Shown here piece by piece: positions 12,276 to 24,987 of a stretch of 64,000 nucleotides of DNA. The DNA lies in contig JAPTOF010000009.1 of the NCBI GenBank assembly GCA_028554755.1, forward strand, positions 12,501,501 through 12,565,500, given 5' to 3'. This stretch comes from Cordia subcordata. Its lineage: Eukaryota; Streptophyta; Magnoliopsida; Boraginales; Cordiaceae. Each line of letters starts with the position of its first letter. The stretch's first letter is position 1. Both the position numbers and the translations under genes were made by a program. The notes beneath the pieces are model-generated. The model did no database searches. It had not been told where the DNA came from and was given only the letters and a program-made list of their open reading frames with translations.

Positions 12276-13815
12276 TTAGTAGTTTCAAAACCCGTGCAAT
12301 TTTTAATCAAGTTTTTAATTGTTATTCTAAATTTAAGAAAATTTCCCAACTAAATTTTTGATATAGATGTAAAATAATGAAGTAAAAGTATTTTTTATTT
12401 TCAGTAATATTTATTAAACCAATATTTTGTCATATTTGATGGTCATACTTAGAATTGGTAGTTAGATACTTTTTTGTAATTTTTTGTTCCCCCTCTTTCT
12501 CTTTATTTTATTATATTGCTAAATTATTTTGTTCAGTTTGCTTTACGATTCACTTGATGTTGTGATATTTTATTTTCTTATACTTGAAAATTAATGAAAT
12601 TTTCACTTTAGATGTTACCATTTGCGAGATTATACATTTCAACTTGTATTAACTCTTATATTAACTTATGAGTCATTTTTATGTGTGTGTGTATGTGTAT
12701 TGTTGGCAATATTAATGATAAACTATTGGGTAGATAGTTTATAATAACAAGAAAAATAAAGAAAATCAAACTGAAACTTAACATGTATATTATGAAGAAT
12801 ATGAAATGGACAAAGATGATGAATTATAATAAAAACTGCAAATTGCATAAGTTGACATCTAAATTTGATTCAATATCCCTAAGGCTTTACAACGACCTTC
12901 TATGATCATAGTATAACGAAACCAAGATCTTGCAAACCGTCAATACCTGAACTTTCTCTACTATAAAAAAAAAAAAAACTACACATGCTAAAACTATACA
13001 AGAATCATATGCTCAAACTAAGGAGTAGAAGAAGATATCTTTCTTGGTGTGTTGTGTGGCTTGGCAAAAGACCGCTATATATAAGTGGTAAAAGAGACCA
13101 AATTTTCAATGTCATATTCATTTAGGAATTCCAAAAGTTGCGAAACCTCCAAATAATAATCCAAGATCATTGAAAAATTCCAAAAGGCTATAACTCCTTA
13201 AAATTTATACCCAAGCTAATAGGAAGGCAAAAGGTCTCAAAACAATAATAAAAATTCTCTAATTTCTTATTCGTTTTCAACATATATAATAGTATATATA
13301 GATTGTATATCATACAAATAATGGATTTGTTATGTAACTTTGGGTATAAAATAAACAGCCACAGGTAATTAGTTGACCTACGATCTGAACTATATGATGA
13401 GGTCTCATAATATTAAAGTCATTAGATCTAAAGTGCATGACAGTATTAATTTTTTTTTGTATTTTTATACCTTTTTATAAAAATTCTTTAATTTTGACTT
13501 GTTATGTGAATTATTTGCTTATGATAACTTGAGAATCTCTACATATTTTATTTAATAAATATTTTATATAAGAGAAGATAATTGGGCTACATCATTTAAG
13601 TCATATATTATTAAAACAATAGGAATTAAATTGAACACTTTTATCTGTAAACGCTAAAATTGTTGGTCCGTAGTAATGCTCTAGAAATGATGTAGCAGCT
13701 CATTCAATTAATCAATTGACATGTGTCATGTTTCAAAGGTAGTAAAAAGATGATGTGGTAGTTTTTAGAGCTTTTACTTTCTTATTAAGGTACAACTTTA
13801 TTATTATAGTATAGA
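12276..13815 (-). mobile_element. Non-autonomous Helitron (1.54 kb)
   Basis: Read on the minus strand, the element starts with TC (TCTATACTATAATAATAAAG, the usual plant Helitron 5' terminus) at 13815. It ends in CTAA at 12276 after a GCACGGGTTTTGAAACTA segment of the kind found near Helitron 3' ends. The flanking bases are A before TC and T after CTAA, the host AT dinucleotide. No RepHel open frame is present. Confidence 0.65.
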
Positions 13816-13826
13816 TAATATATATA

Positions 13827-14944
13827 CTAGTCATTTCGAGGTTTTCTGCATGTTTTTTTTTAGTTTTTTAAATATTTATAAATGTGATTTTTTTGTGTGT
13901 TTTAAGGTTTTTCATGTAGTCTTTATTATTTTTAAATATCTATAAAAATTTTTCATGTGCTTTTTTATTTTTATTTTTATTTTTTTTGAAATATCCTATG
14001 AATATGATACCATTGCATTCAAAAATTAGTTATAACTATTAATATTCACTTGAATAATTCAATGACATATCTCAACCATTTTGACTTGTTGTGATTATAT
14101 AGATTTATTAGCATTAAAGACTATTTAATATAAATAAACCAAAAAAAATTAATTAACAAATTATATGGCATCTCTGAAAACCTCTTAAATTTTGATGAAG
14201 TATAATTTTATTACTACTACTACTACTACTACTATTACTAAATATATAGAAGAACTACTAAATATCATTTCATTTTTTGTAGTAATTTTGTAACATTATT
14301 CTTATTTGAATATTTAAAAATAACAGGGACTAACTTAAGAAAAAATTGGTACTTATAATATAATTTTCTCATTTATTAATGTACTATAATTTTCTCATTT
14401 ATTAATGTACTATATCTCTAAAATTTATATCCTATAATATTATATTATATAATGGGAATAATTTGAATAAATTGTAAAATATTAAGGACTAATATAAATA
14501 TATTGAAATAATGAAAACTTTGACTATGTTTACGGGCTAATTTGACTATGCCCTTAAAATATTTTAAACTAATTTAAATAGTTTAAAAATCTTCATTATT
14601 TTACTTATATTTGTACTAATTTGAATAACTTTGTTAAATATAAAGGACTGATATAAATTTTTTTTAAATAATAAAAACTAAAGTGATTGGTTAGGGACTA
14701 ATTTGGCTATGTAGTAAAATATTATAAATTAACATGAATATTTTAAAATAATAAGAGCTTAATTATAAAAAAATAACAATTTTAGGAGCTTATAACATAA
14801 TTTATACCTTTAGAGTTAATGATCTTTTTAACCTTATACATACCACTTGTGAGAGTATAAAATTAGCTTATACTTCTCTCAGTAAAAGCTAATGTGGCAT
14901 GAATCGTTGAACTCTATTTCGTATAACTTATATACATATATACA

Positions 14945-15030
<86 letters not shown>

Positions 15031-15228
15031 TAGATAGATGGATAGATAAATAGATAGATAGATAGATGGATAATAATAATAATATAGATATGGTGACATG
15101 ACAACGATGGAACTCATATTTGATGACGTGTCATAATTATAACAACACGTCAAAATGGTGACATGGCAACTATAGAGCTCATATGTTATCTTGTTGAATA
15201 ACTTTTTATATTATTATTATTATTATTA
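13827..15228 (-). mobile_element. Probable second Helitron abutting the first, degenerate 5' end
   Basis: A minus-strand 3' end is visible at 13827 (GAAATGACTAG followed by T), eleven bases beyond the previous element. The 5' end is not clean: near 15228 there is an AATAATAATATAAAAAGTTA block that resembles a Helitron start but lacks TC. Inside, a segment of about 35 bases starting ATGGTGACATG occurs twice (about 15090 and 15153), and a long microsatellite lies at 14947-15069. No genes. Confidence 0.4.
14947..15069. repeat. Compound microsatellite (TA)n(GA)n(GATA)n
   Basis: About 17 TA units run directly into about 22 GA units, then GATA/GATG units, with (AAT)n following at about 15071. The open frame across it encodes only Ser-Leu and Tyr-Ile repeats. 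Confidence 0.95.
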
Positions 15229-15466
15229 TTAGTGCACTTTTATCCATGTTTCGCACGAATTGATTTTTTTATTAAAAATGTTAAATTAAGCTGAATTTAT
15301 TTACTTTTAATAACACATAAAGAATTTAGTCATGAATATTCTCTGCTTTGCATGGATTTTTCTTAAATAATAAACTAAGGTTTAATTTTTTAAATTCACA
15401 AATGAAAAATACATTAACGCTTTTGAGCATTACTCCATTAGTAACTAAATTCTAAATTAAAACAAA

Positions 15467-15500
<34 letters not shown>

Positions 15501-17889
15501 ATAAATGTTAATAAATGAATCTTTTGGAGTTCACAAATGAATTATATTTTAAGCATTAATTGCTTGATTATTTAAATTTTCAATTAAAACTAATAATTTA
15601 TTACATCCACAAAAATAAAAGTAATAAAAGTAAAATAAATAATAAATAATATTTATTATATAAGCTAATAAAAAATGTTCATTACCATATAAGTGTTGAT
15701 ATAACACTCTTATCATGCTCAAAAAAGCATTTTTTAATGGTAAACATTAAATTTACTTGGATTTCACAAATGAATATTATTTAAGAATTAACTTATTGAA
15801 AATTAAATTTCTAATGCTAATAATATATATACATAATAGATAAGAAATAAATGTTTTAAAATTCACAATTGAATTTTATCTTAAGCATTAGTTGATTGAT
15901 CATTTAATATTCCAATTAAAGCAAATAATGTATATTCATAAAGATAAAAAATAATAAAAGGTAAAGTAATAAGTAATAAAATAACCATATCATGTAAGCA
16001 ATGATATGACACTCTCACAATGTTAAAAAAGGTTTAGCTTATATATATACAAATCATATCAGTAATATAGGATTCAAAGAGTCCAAATATTGTTCCCACG
16101 AGTACTAAAGTTTATGTTGGCAAAATTATGTTCAATGTTATGTATGTTATTTGAGCAATCAAATAACTTTGAACAATAAAAATCAAGAGAAGAAAATCTA
16201 AGCAAAATAAATTGAAATTGAATTGCAAGAAAACCCAAGCTTAAGGAAAAATCAATCGTTCTTCAGGTACACAATCCATTCTAGTTAATCCAGATATTGA
16301 TTTTAATTTAGAATTTCAAATTCAAAATTGGCAAGTTCTTACCGAGGCCTACCTAACCTTATTTCAGGAACTAGGTCCTCAACCCAATCTAGACACCTCA
16401 TTGGAACATTTTTAGAATTGAATGCATAAGCACTAGAACTCCATTTATTCAATCTAAAGGCACTTCCTCTGAACATCCTCAAAATTGAAAGTTTTTGCCA
16501 CAAATTAATCTAATTACACCTCTTTGGAGCATTCACTGGACTAATAAGCTATGGAAGAACACATAAAATTATGCTTAAGATTAATTAAGAACAGAACCCT
16601 AACTTCTCTATTCGAAACTTCACTAAAGAATTAAAATCAATCAAAGTAGAACAAGCATTAAGAACAAAAATTGATGCATAAAAACTAAATCTGAATTTTC
16701 TAACTCAAAAACAAACATCCATAATCAATTAGAGTTTCATGCTTCCCTTAACAAAATAAACCTACTCCATACTAATGAAAAACAAAATAAAAACAAAAAT
16801 AAAAGTGCATATTGACATCATAAAATATAGAGAAACGAAGAGAAAAAATTTAGTCTAATGCGTTGAGCTCCTATTTTTCTCCTCCCCTTAGAATAAGCGT
16901 GTGTTCTAAATATCAATCAAATACAATTACACATAAAAACAATGAAATCATCAAACTTTAACACCAAAATGACCAACTAAAACAATGAAATGACCACTAA
17001 ATCACTACAGACATGACCTACATCACACACACATATAATATATATAAATATCAACTAATTTTATACCCATCAATTATATTGTCAACTCTTACTTCTCATG
17101 TTCTCTCATTTTTTTTTTTTTTGGGAAAATTGATATATGATGTATCCCATGCAATACATCAGTCTTTACTCTAGTAACCACTTAAATAAGCCTTGCCAAA
17201 TATTTTTCATTCGTGCCACCCCTCGTTTTAGAAGTTTTTTGTGATTTTCAATTTCTTTTTTTTGGTTAGTATAATTTAAGTGTTTTATATAAATATTTTC
17301 AACCGAGGAACAAAAGATACATGATAATGGAAAATCGACAACACATATATCTCTTATCAATAAATGATACTAATCGCATGGAAGATTGGGTGGCTTAATG
17401 ATTATGATAGGTTTTCTTCTTTATGTTAGGACTTGTACTATATAAATAGAGTTATGTTGGGTTGTTTATCAAAACTTTAATCTCTTTGTAATTATATTGA
17501 TGTTTGTGTTTTTGTGTTTATGTTGACATATATTTGTATAAAATGTTTGACAAAAAAAATTCATGGAGCTTTTTGTCTAAAATAGGAAAGAGAAAAAGGA
17601 AAAAAATGGGAATAAGTGAAAAATCACTCTCAATCCTCTAGAAAAAGAAGTAACTTACAAAGAGAAGCTTGATATGGAATTTCAACGAAGGCGCACAAAA
17701 TTTGTAACCTTATTGCACTTTGATAATTGTGAAGAATCGATTTTTATAAGATTTGTCTTTCTTCTAAAATTGTCTTTCTTTTACATTTTCCATGAAGTTT
17801 TATTGATTGTGATGCCATGCACCTTACCTTAAACTAAAGTAAACAAGAAATCAGAAATAAAAATGTTTCCTTTCGGGTTTGGGCTGTCA
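15229..17889. other. AT-rich intergenic stretch; possible Helitron end and degenerate retroelement-like sequence
   Basis: At 15229 a further CTAA-type minus-strand Helitron 3' end (CGAAACATGGATAAAAGTGC before it) touches the previous element; its other end was not found. A (TA)n run lies at about 15469-15499. The stretch 16100-16850 is less AT-biased and reads like a worn retroelement (for example ACCGAGGCCTACCTAACC at about 16340), with no open frame. A strong TATA box lies at 17438. No gene is supported. Confidence 0.5.
17438..17450 (+). promoter_or_regulatory. Orphan TATA-box sequence
   Basis: CTATATAAATAGA is a textbook plant TATA box on the plus strand, but no recognisable gene or open frame follows within 700 bases. 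It may be a relic retroelement promoter or drive a non-coding transcript. Confidence 0.35.
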
Positions 17890-18066
17890 AAGTTACATTA
17901 AATTTACAATAATTATTTGATTTGACTTTTAAAAAAGTTAAAATTTTGAAAAAAAACTCAAATACAGCTTTTTTTTAGAAACCAGAATTTTCAGCTTCTA
18001 AAAAAAAATTATTTTTCAAAAATTATTAAAAAAAGTTTTTGAAAAAAACCAATCCAAGCGGATCCT
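17890..18066. mobile_element. hAT-type MITE, family 'GGGCCYGTTTGGATTGGCTT', left end eroded
   Basis: The body matches the better-preserved copy at 53385-53640 (shared blocks TTAAATTTACAATAATTATT, TCAGAATTTTCAGCTTC, and a right end reading AACCAATCCAAGCGGATCC). The left terminus is not intact. Several copies occur in this window. Confidence 0.65.
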
Positions 18067-18378
18067 AGCTTAAAAATATATATTGGAGGCGCACCACTAT
18101 CTCATGGTATTTATAATTGTGTATTTAATAAATGTTTGCTTACTTAACAAAAAAAGGAATGTGGCAGCTGTCAGAGGATGTGTTCGTTAGTCATTCCCAC
18201 ATCATTTATTTATTTATTTTGTTCCAAAACCTAATGAAAATGTTAGGGGAACAACTAGAAGAATTATCAAAGATCAGTGAAGAGCTCATTGTAGTTATAT
18301 ATTATAAGAGCTCAATTAAGATGTCTACATGAACTCAATCAAGGACACCATCAAGTGTGTCAATGGCGAAGAGATGAA

Positions 18379-20761
18379 TCAATCAAAAAATTCCCATTTA
18401 GTGGAGGCAGGAGGTGGATTATCAAAGGTCTCCCACTTGGTTGTCACAATTACTGGCTTTACTCTTGCATTTGATGCCTTGAGCACATCAAGGGTTTCCA
18501 CACACTTCTGCACCCTTTTGGCCTACCAAAAAAATTCATAAAATCCACGCTTCAATATATCGTTGAGATCGCGACAAAACCAAACTGTAGGCATCAATTA
18601 TTGGTTATGTCATAGGGTGCGGTGCGAAAACCCTATGTGTTTTACCGAAATTGAATGTTAGATTTTTAAGATGTTCACTTTTTTTTACTTGTTTATTGCA
18701 AATTTCTTTTTTAATATGTATAGAGTTTTAATGTGCAATTTCGACAAATTAGTATACCATATGTTTCATATTTTTGTTTTTCTTTCTTATATTGAGGAAA
18801 TCCAATTGGTAAAATTTGACCGCCGAACATTCGGTGGAGTTTACCATCAATTGATAAATCTGGAGTGTAATAATTCTCGCTAATATCATTGTACCAGGTA
18901 AGGCAGAGCACTCAACTTGCCAACCACCAATGCACCTTAATTATAAACCCACATATGAGTGATATTTTGCTCGTGCCTTTACCATTAGGGTATTTGTGGG
19001 GGACATTTAATTTGGTATTATTACTCAACACTCGGGAGTGAAGCATGTGAGTATGTACCTCAGAGTCTTTCTTGTCAGATGCATCTCCCTCTGTGGATAT
19101 GCTATCAAGTTTGACAGCGTGTCTCATTAACATCTCAATCAACGTAGTGATTTGTAGTTCCGGGACCTTGGCACCATTTGCTATGGACTTTTCAATGGCA
19201 GAAACCTACAAGTGCAAGAGCACCACAGAATATAATAACTTCACCAGCCAAAATGCTTCATGGACAATAAATGAAAGAAAATCAAATATTAAATGCTGAA
19301 ACGTTAAAAATTGAAGAGGGATTAAATTTTTAACTTTTTAAGAGAAATAGAAATACTTATAATCTATTGGCACAAATGACTCCATGGCCCAATGGATAAG
19401 GCGCTGGTCTACGGAACCAGAGATTCTGGGTTCGATCCCCAGTGGAGTCGCAATTGAATTAATTTTTTGCATCAATTGAAAAAAATGGGGTAAATATGCC
19501 GAAAGAGAAAATTCAATCTGTCAATATTGGGCTCTTAATTTAATTTTATTTTTTTAAAAACATGGAACAGAAAAAGAAAAAGTAGATATCAACTATATAT
19601 ATATATATATATATATAATTTACATGATTGTGTTATAATAATTTTGGCTTTGTCACGTAACAATGCAAAAGAACATTTGCGTTGAAAAACGACATAATAT
19701 ATAAAAGAAAAAGAATTGTCATGTAAGTACAGAACTAGCTAGCATCGGTAGTTTTTTTTTTTGGCAGCATCGGTAGTTAATTGCATCTAAAATGTCATGT
19801 TTTTCATAATTTTGAACCCTTTAGTTAAAAGTTTTCTAAAATTCAAATCCTTAAATCCATAATTCACAAAGTTTAAGGTCTAAAATTACTTTTTCCCTTT
19901 TCATTTTTAATTAGTTTCCCCAGCTTAGGATAAAGACAGAACACGAAATATTTTATTCGATCCATTTTCCTTTTTTTTTTTAAATAGAAGATGCTTGATC
20001 GAGATTAACTATATTCCTTGTATATTAAAGAATTTAATGTCACTAGACGCACATGATCAATCAACCTCTCGGGAAAGGACACACGAGTGTTATTTTTTTT
20101 TTTCTTTTTCTGTTTTCAACAACGCTATCCTAACTCAAATTTTTATTTTTTTATAAGATTCGAATTTAAATTATTACATTTTGAAAAAGTAATTTAACTA
20201 CTTAAATTGCTCCTTTAACTTCTAGAGACATAAGTTTGATTAAAGGGGCAAAACATTATTATTTTTAGGATGATTTTTCGGACTTCGCTGTTAGCATGAA
20301 ACTCGAAAATAAAAATATATTTTTAAAATAATAATAATTAAAAGTGATAACGACATTGACAATAGTAGTAGTGCAAGATAACAAATTTAAAACATGTTGA
20401 CAACACACGGTGATAATAACTTGACAAGTAAGTCCTATAGATTTTTTTTTAAAAAAAAATAAATTTAAACATAATTTTTATTTAAAAAATATATTCTTTT
20501 TGTTAACCATTAAATTTAATTTTAAAAAAAAATACAAAAAATCAATCCAAATGAGCCGTAATTTGGGAAGCTTAGACATGGGATAGCAAGTTGACAGATT
20601 TGTTTGTGGCCTCGTGTCCCACCTTTTCTCTGCCAGCTAATCTTGATCATGATACTAATTGGCCTCTCACCAACCGCTTTGGCTCTTTATTAACTATTTA
20701 TTTCTTAGTACGGACGAGATCTAAAGATAATTAAAATATTAATATTATAATCAGTAACTCT

Positions 20762-20793
<32 letters not shown>

Positions 20794-23033
20794 AATAATA
20801 TTTATGTCTTTTTAATTATTCTCTTATGTCTTTGTAACATGATTTTTTTTCTAAAAAGACTTTGAGTCAATCTTTTTCTATTCATGCAAAATATTTCAAT
20901 ATTTGATTATATAAAAGATGCTCACTATGCATGGAAATTCATGATTTTTCTTTCTAATATTATTTTTTACAAAAATATTTAAAAAAATTAATATTAAAAA
21001 CTTGTTAAATATCAAATTTTGTAAAACATATTTATATTTTATCTTCACATAGATAGTAAAACTTAGCCATCAAATTATAAATAAGGACATAAAAATTACA
21101 CATTTCTTATGTGTATCACACAAATATTATATAATAACTGAGTGGATTTCACTCATTATTATACTCATAACATCAACTTTCATAAGAAAACAAACCGAAA
21201 CAAAGGAGCCTTTGTTTTGCGAAAAGTATTTTTATAGAAAATATTTTTCGCATTTTTTTATGTTTGGTTGTTAAAAATAAAAAGTGAACAGAAAATATTT
21301 TCCTAGTCAAAGAAAAATAGGTTGATTTCCCTTAAAAAACAACTCATATAAGCAAAAAATCTCAAATATCCTTGGTGTCATTAAAAAATATTTTATTATT
21401 AATTTTTATTATCACAACCAAACAATGAGAAATATTTTTAAAAAATATTTTCTAATTTTTTTTTTTTGAAAAATATTTTCTAAAATAAGGTATTTTCCGC
21501 AAATAAACGGAGCGAAAAGAAAAAAAAAAACAAAAAAAGAAGCCCCATGCAACGTGTTTCATTCACTAATTGACGTGCAAATTATTGTGAATATTAAATA
21601 AGATTATCGTCTTATTGATAATTAAACTATTGTGAATGCTAAAAAAATTTATTGATAATTAAATTATACACACACCTGGTCAACGAGCTGGTCAACCTCC
21701 ATGGAGATGTCGCTGATCAGGAGATGTGCGGCCCGGATTTTAGCATCCCTTCGCATCCGAATGGCCTTCCTCTCTTTGCATTCTGGGTCCTCGATTAGTA
21801 TGACTTTTGAGCGGTCTTTGACTCCACACTTGTCCAGATACTCTCCATTTTCTCTCTCTTTCCCCCGGAATATCACCCTTTGTTCTCCAGGTTGTAACCC
21901 TGTCTCTCTTGTCAGTTGCTTCTTCAATTCTCCTGTTAATAAATTTTTATCTCAACAATTATATTTGCAATTTGGCCCTCGAATTTTCACATAATTTGCA
22001 TGGATAAGATTGCACAAGAGCACCTACTTCACTTGTTTACAATGCCACAGTTGTTGGCTAGATATACTGCTACGATTATTAATAAACATTCTATTTCAGT
22101 ATTCAAAAAAAAAAAAAAAAGTTCTATATAAAGGTTAAATAGTAGTTGCATATAACATATATATGACGACCATTTTTTCAAACTATTGTTGTCATGAACT
22201 AAGAAATGTTTGTAGTCGACAAATAAAATTAAATGTACATTGTATTGCGTATTTTCTAATCTATTATTAGGAGAATCATGGTATAGTATTGCCTTTAAGA
22301 TGCACCAACATATTTATCAAACTATTGTGGTTAGAAGATAACAAAAGAAAAAAAAATGCAAGTTAAGAACGCATAAAACTAGCTTAAATTTAAACAATAT
22401 TGGGACTGTATATGGCCTATGGGTTTGTTTGGAATTTTTTTTTTTAATGAAAAAGTACTTTTTTCTTAAAAATATATATATTTTACAATAATTATTTGAA
22501 TTGGGTTAAAAAGAATTGAAACTCTAAAGTATACCAAAATTTATTTTCAAAAGTTATAGAGAAAAACATTTTTTAAAAACTGCTAATACAAATGAGCTCT
22601 ATATTTTTTTCTTTCTTTTTTTTTTTTTTATCGAAAATGAGCCCTGTATCAAGATAATAGCACTGATATCACTTATATACTTTAAAGATTGTGGTTTAGA
22701 CCATAATGACGATACGACTATCAAGATAGTAGCTCTGATATCACTTTCAGGATTAATCTACGTTCGAGAAAAAAACACAAGAGATCCAAGTGTCTTACCA
22801 AAAGTTGCTTGAGAATTCACCAAGACCTCATACTGCACTGCACCATAAGCCACTCGAACACGCAAATTCGGAACCGGAGCATTATCAGAATTCTCACTTC
22901 TCTTCTGCACCAACATGCCACCAGGTCTCATTTCCCACTCCACCTCCTCCTCTTTCGCCGAGGACGACGACGTCGTAGCCGTGGCGCCCTCGGCATTATT
23001 CTTACCACTAAAACTCCATCTTCGCTTAATCAT
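18379..23033 (-). CDS. BAG-domain co-chaperone with ubiquitin-like domain (plant BAG1-4 type)
   Basis: Exons in transcript order: 23033-22799, 21932-21676, 19205-19059, 18522-18379; all GT-AG, 783 nt, 260 residues. Residues 1-50 are basic then Ser/Thr/Glu-rich. The ubiquitin-like fold follows at about 54-115 (LRVRVAYGAVQYEVLVNSQA, TRETGLQPGEQRVIFRGKER, then DRSKVILIEDP). The BAG domain, which in this family binds the Hsp70 ATPase domain and promotes nucleotide exchange, covers about 125-225 (RRDAKIRAAHLLISDISMEV to CVETLDVLKASN). The tail repeats a Trp motif, TTKWETFDNPP and STKWEFFD, as plant BAG1-4 proteins do. The start is the only ATG in frame before the Ubl. Intron 2 is 2.47 kb and encloses a tRNA gene and a MITE; intron 1 holds another MITE. 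A TATA box lies 77 bases upstream of the ATG. Which of BAG1-4 it matches best is not decided. Confidence 0.93.
19378..19450 (+). tRNA. tRNA-Arg (anticodon ACG)
   Basis: The 73-nt sequence folds as a full cloverleaf. The acceptor GACTCCA pairs with TGGAGTC; the D-arm is GCC/GGC; the anticodon stem CTGGT/ACCAG encloses the loop CTACGGA with anticodon ACG; the T-arm CTGGG/CCCAG encloses TTCGATC; the discriminator base is G. There is no intron and CCA is not encoded, as usual in eukaryotes. It reads CGU/CGC/CGA Arg codons after A34-to-inosine editing. It lies inside intron 2 of the BAG gene, on the opposite strand. Confidence 0.97.
19463..19468 (+). terminator. RNA polymerase III terminator (T6)
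   Basis: A run of six T begins 12 bases after the tRNA-Arg discriminator base, as expected for Pol III termination. Confidence 0.8.
21207..21513. mobile_element. MITE with about 45-bp inverted ends in BAG intron 2
   Basis: The left end GCGAAAAGTATTTTTATAG and the reversed right end GCGGAAAATACCTTATTTTA both lead into AGAAAATATTTTTC. The outer bases (GGAGCCTTTGTTTT and GCTCCGTTTATTT) also match imperfectly. The hAT-like terminus is suggestive; no coding sequence. Confidence 0.6.
22420..22599. mobile_element. hAT-type MITE (same family as 53385-53640) in BAG intron 1
   Basis: It starts GGGTTTGTTTGGAATTT and ends AATACAAATGAGCTC, a diverged copy of the family seen at 17890, 26970, 27503 and 53385. 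The internal ACAATAATTATTTGAATTGG block is conserved. Confidence 0.55.
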
Positions 23034-23109
23034 ATTTGCTAATAAGTTCTAAACAAGAAGCCCTTTTTCTTTGTCAATCTAATGAAACAAAAGTTGAGTT
23101 GGTGGTGCC

Positions 23110-23118
23110 TTTTATATA
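23110..23118 (-). promoter_or_regulatory. TATA box of the BAG gene
   Basis: The minus strand reads CATATATAAAAGGC here, 77 bases upstream of the BAG ATG, leaving room for a short 5' UTR. Confidence 0.65.
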
Positions 23119-23315
23119 TGTGTTAGTTGTTGTGATATAAAATGTGGGGTTTGCTTAGAACACGATAACAGAAATGAATGGGGAAAAGACGTGTTGAGGT
23201 TTTGACCAATGAGAATAGCGCCAATGTGTGCAGGGTCCATTGTCAGCGGTTGAGACAGCTCAGCGAACCTTTGCCGACAGTTTTAAGTAAACATCTTATC
23301 GAAGGGAAGCATTAT

Positions 23316-23426
23316 CGGCCTGTTTGGCTCTGCTTATTTTGATAAGTCCTAGTAATAAAAAATATGTGAAAAGAGTTTTTTATTGTTGGAACTTATAAGT
23401 TCCGAAATAAGCAGAGGCAATCGGGT
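23316..23426. mobile_element. 111-bp foldback MITE in the BAG upstream region
   Basis: The left end CCTGTTTGGCTCTGCTTATTT and the reversed right end CCGATTGCCTCTGCTTATTT are near-identical inverted repeats. The centre also pairs loosely (ATAAGTCC with GGAACTTAT). It is too short for any protein. Confidence 0.65.
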
Positions 23427-24377
23427 TCATATCTAGTAGGGGTTGCTCTTTGGTTCGGAATCACTTAAATCGCCCTTTCACGTGTGAAGTTAAAATTTAT
23501 GTTGGTCGTGTTTTTTTTTTTTTTTATCGGGATGGTAGTTGGACGGACCGGAGAACTTTCTGTTAGATATGGCTGCTGCTCTGCACAAGTATGTGTTTGA
23601 TTGGGCCAAGTGGCTTGGTGTTATTGGGAAACTGAAGAATGTAGGCCAGTGGAATGAGTGTTAATGATCAGGCCACTTTGTGTAGGTTCTTTATTAGCTC
23701 TGGCTGCTTAATAACTAATCTTGGTTTTAGGTGAAACTGTGATTTAAGTTGACAGGTGCACTCACACATTGACAGTTTCTTCCTGTGTGGAAAGTTAAAG
23801 GTTGCACGTGATGATGAGGTGGACCTTACAGGGAGTAAATTATCTTCAATCCGTGTAAAAAGATTTTCGTCGGTTTAATTGATGTCAGTCTCTCTCACAT
23901 TATGTCAGTACATATCGAACTCGCTCGTGTAAATCTTATTGTGTGAAGGACTGCTGTAAATAAAATTGATGGGAGGATTTTTCCTTTCCAGGAAACTGAT
24001 TGATTAGGGTTAAAGAAAAGAAAGAGTTCATATCTATTTGTTAAGTTCTCTTATTTTTTAGCAAAATCTTTTTTGCAAGAAACAACTACTGCAGAGAAGA
24101 AGACTTATAATAGATGAGGGCTGTTGAACGAGATCTTCCATTGGAAGACTTGATGGATACGATTTTTGACACTCATTAGATGTTAGAATAATGGGTTTTT
24201 GACATGGGAGACATTTTAATCAGATAGTTTGGTTTATCAAATTGATCTGATCAGTTCTTCACATCAACACGTTGCTCTTTTCGAGTAAATAAGCGTTAAA
24301 AAAAGAGATGCTTAGTGAATGAGAAATTAATGTGTGGCACAGTGCTCCTTAAATCGTGTGTTATACACGTTCTATTA

Positions 24378-24398
24378 AAACGACGTCGTTTGACGTCA
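24378..24398. promoter_or_regulatory. Adjacent ACGT palindromes: AAACGACGTCGTTT and TGACGTCA
   Basis: A perfect 14-bp palindrome overlaps by one base a perfect TGACGTCA, the classical bZIP/CRE-type site. They lie 1.35 kb upstream of the BAG start with no nearer gene. AACGACGTCGTT cores are also common in plant repeats, so a regulatory role is only a possibility. Confidence 0.35.
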
Positions 24399-24987
24399 TT
24401 TAAAATTAAAAAAATAAAACACGTTTTAAGCGGTCAAAGTGAAGTCGTTAAAATCATCGTTGTAGTTTTGCATATAGATTCTCTAAGGATTTATCTAAAC
24501 ATCTATCTTCTAATATGTGACTGTGATATCTTTTGTTAGGCGATTCTAGGCATCTATCTTTATTTTTGAACCCGTAGTTTATACATTTTGAACATGTAAA
24601 ATGAATGTTTTGAACTAATACAATTAACTTATCAAATATGACAGTGTTTTGGAACTACTGGTGTAACATATGAAATACTATATTTATTTTGTACATGAAG
24701 TGTATGAATTTTGAAGCAATAGTTTATTCATTTTGAACCATTAATTTATTCAGTAGTATATAGAGCAAAAGTTTTGAAATTTGATTTTTACTTTATCACA
24801 TAGCAGAACGTCAATTCTCAAGTATTTTTGTAATGTAAAAATTTAAAATATATTTTTAGATCCATTTCACACATTTTGTCAATGATGTTCATACGTTTTC
24901 AAACTGATGTCCAAACACGTATTAAGGTTGACCATCACTATCATAGAAACATATACATATATATATATATATATATCTATCTATCTA

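Larger units (their letters stand above)
23034..24987. other. BAG upstream region; no gene
   Basis: The first 300 bases are GC-richer and form the likely BAG promoter. A 111-bp MITE lies at 23316-23426. A 31-codon frame at 23569-23664 (starting MAAALHKYVFDWAKWLG) sits in slightly GC-richer sequence but resembles nothing I know. Two adjacent ACGT palindromes lie at 24378-24398. The remainder is AT-rich, ending in (TA)n and (CTAT)n runs at about 24955-24990. Confidence 0.55.

Noticed and set aside
14914..15153. 79-codon Ser/Leu/Tyr/Ile frame
   Set aside because: It is the translation of a compound microsatellite.
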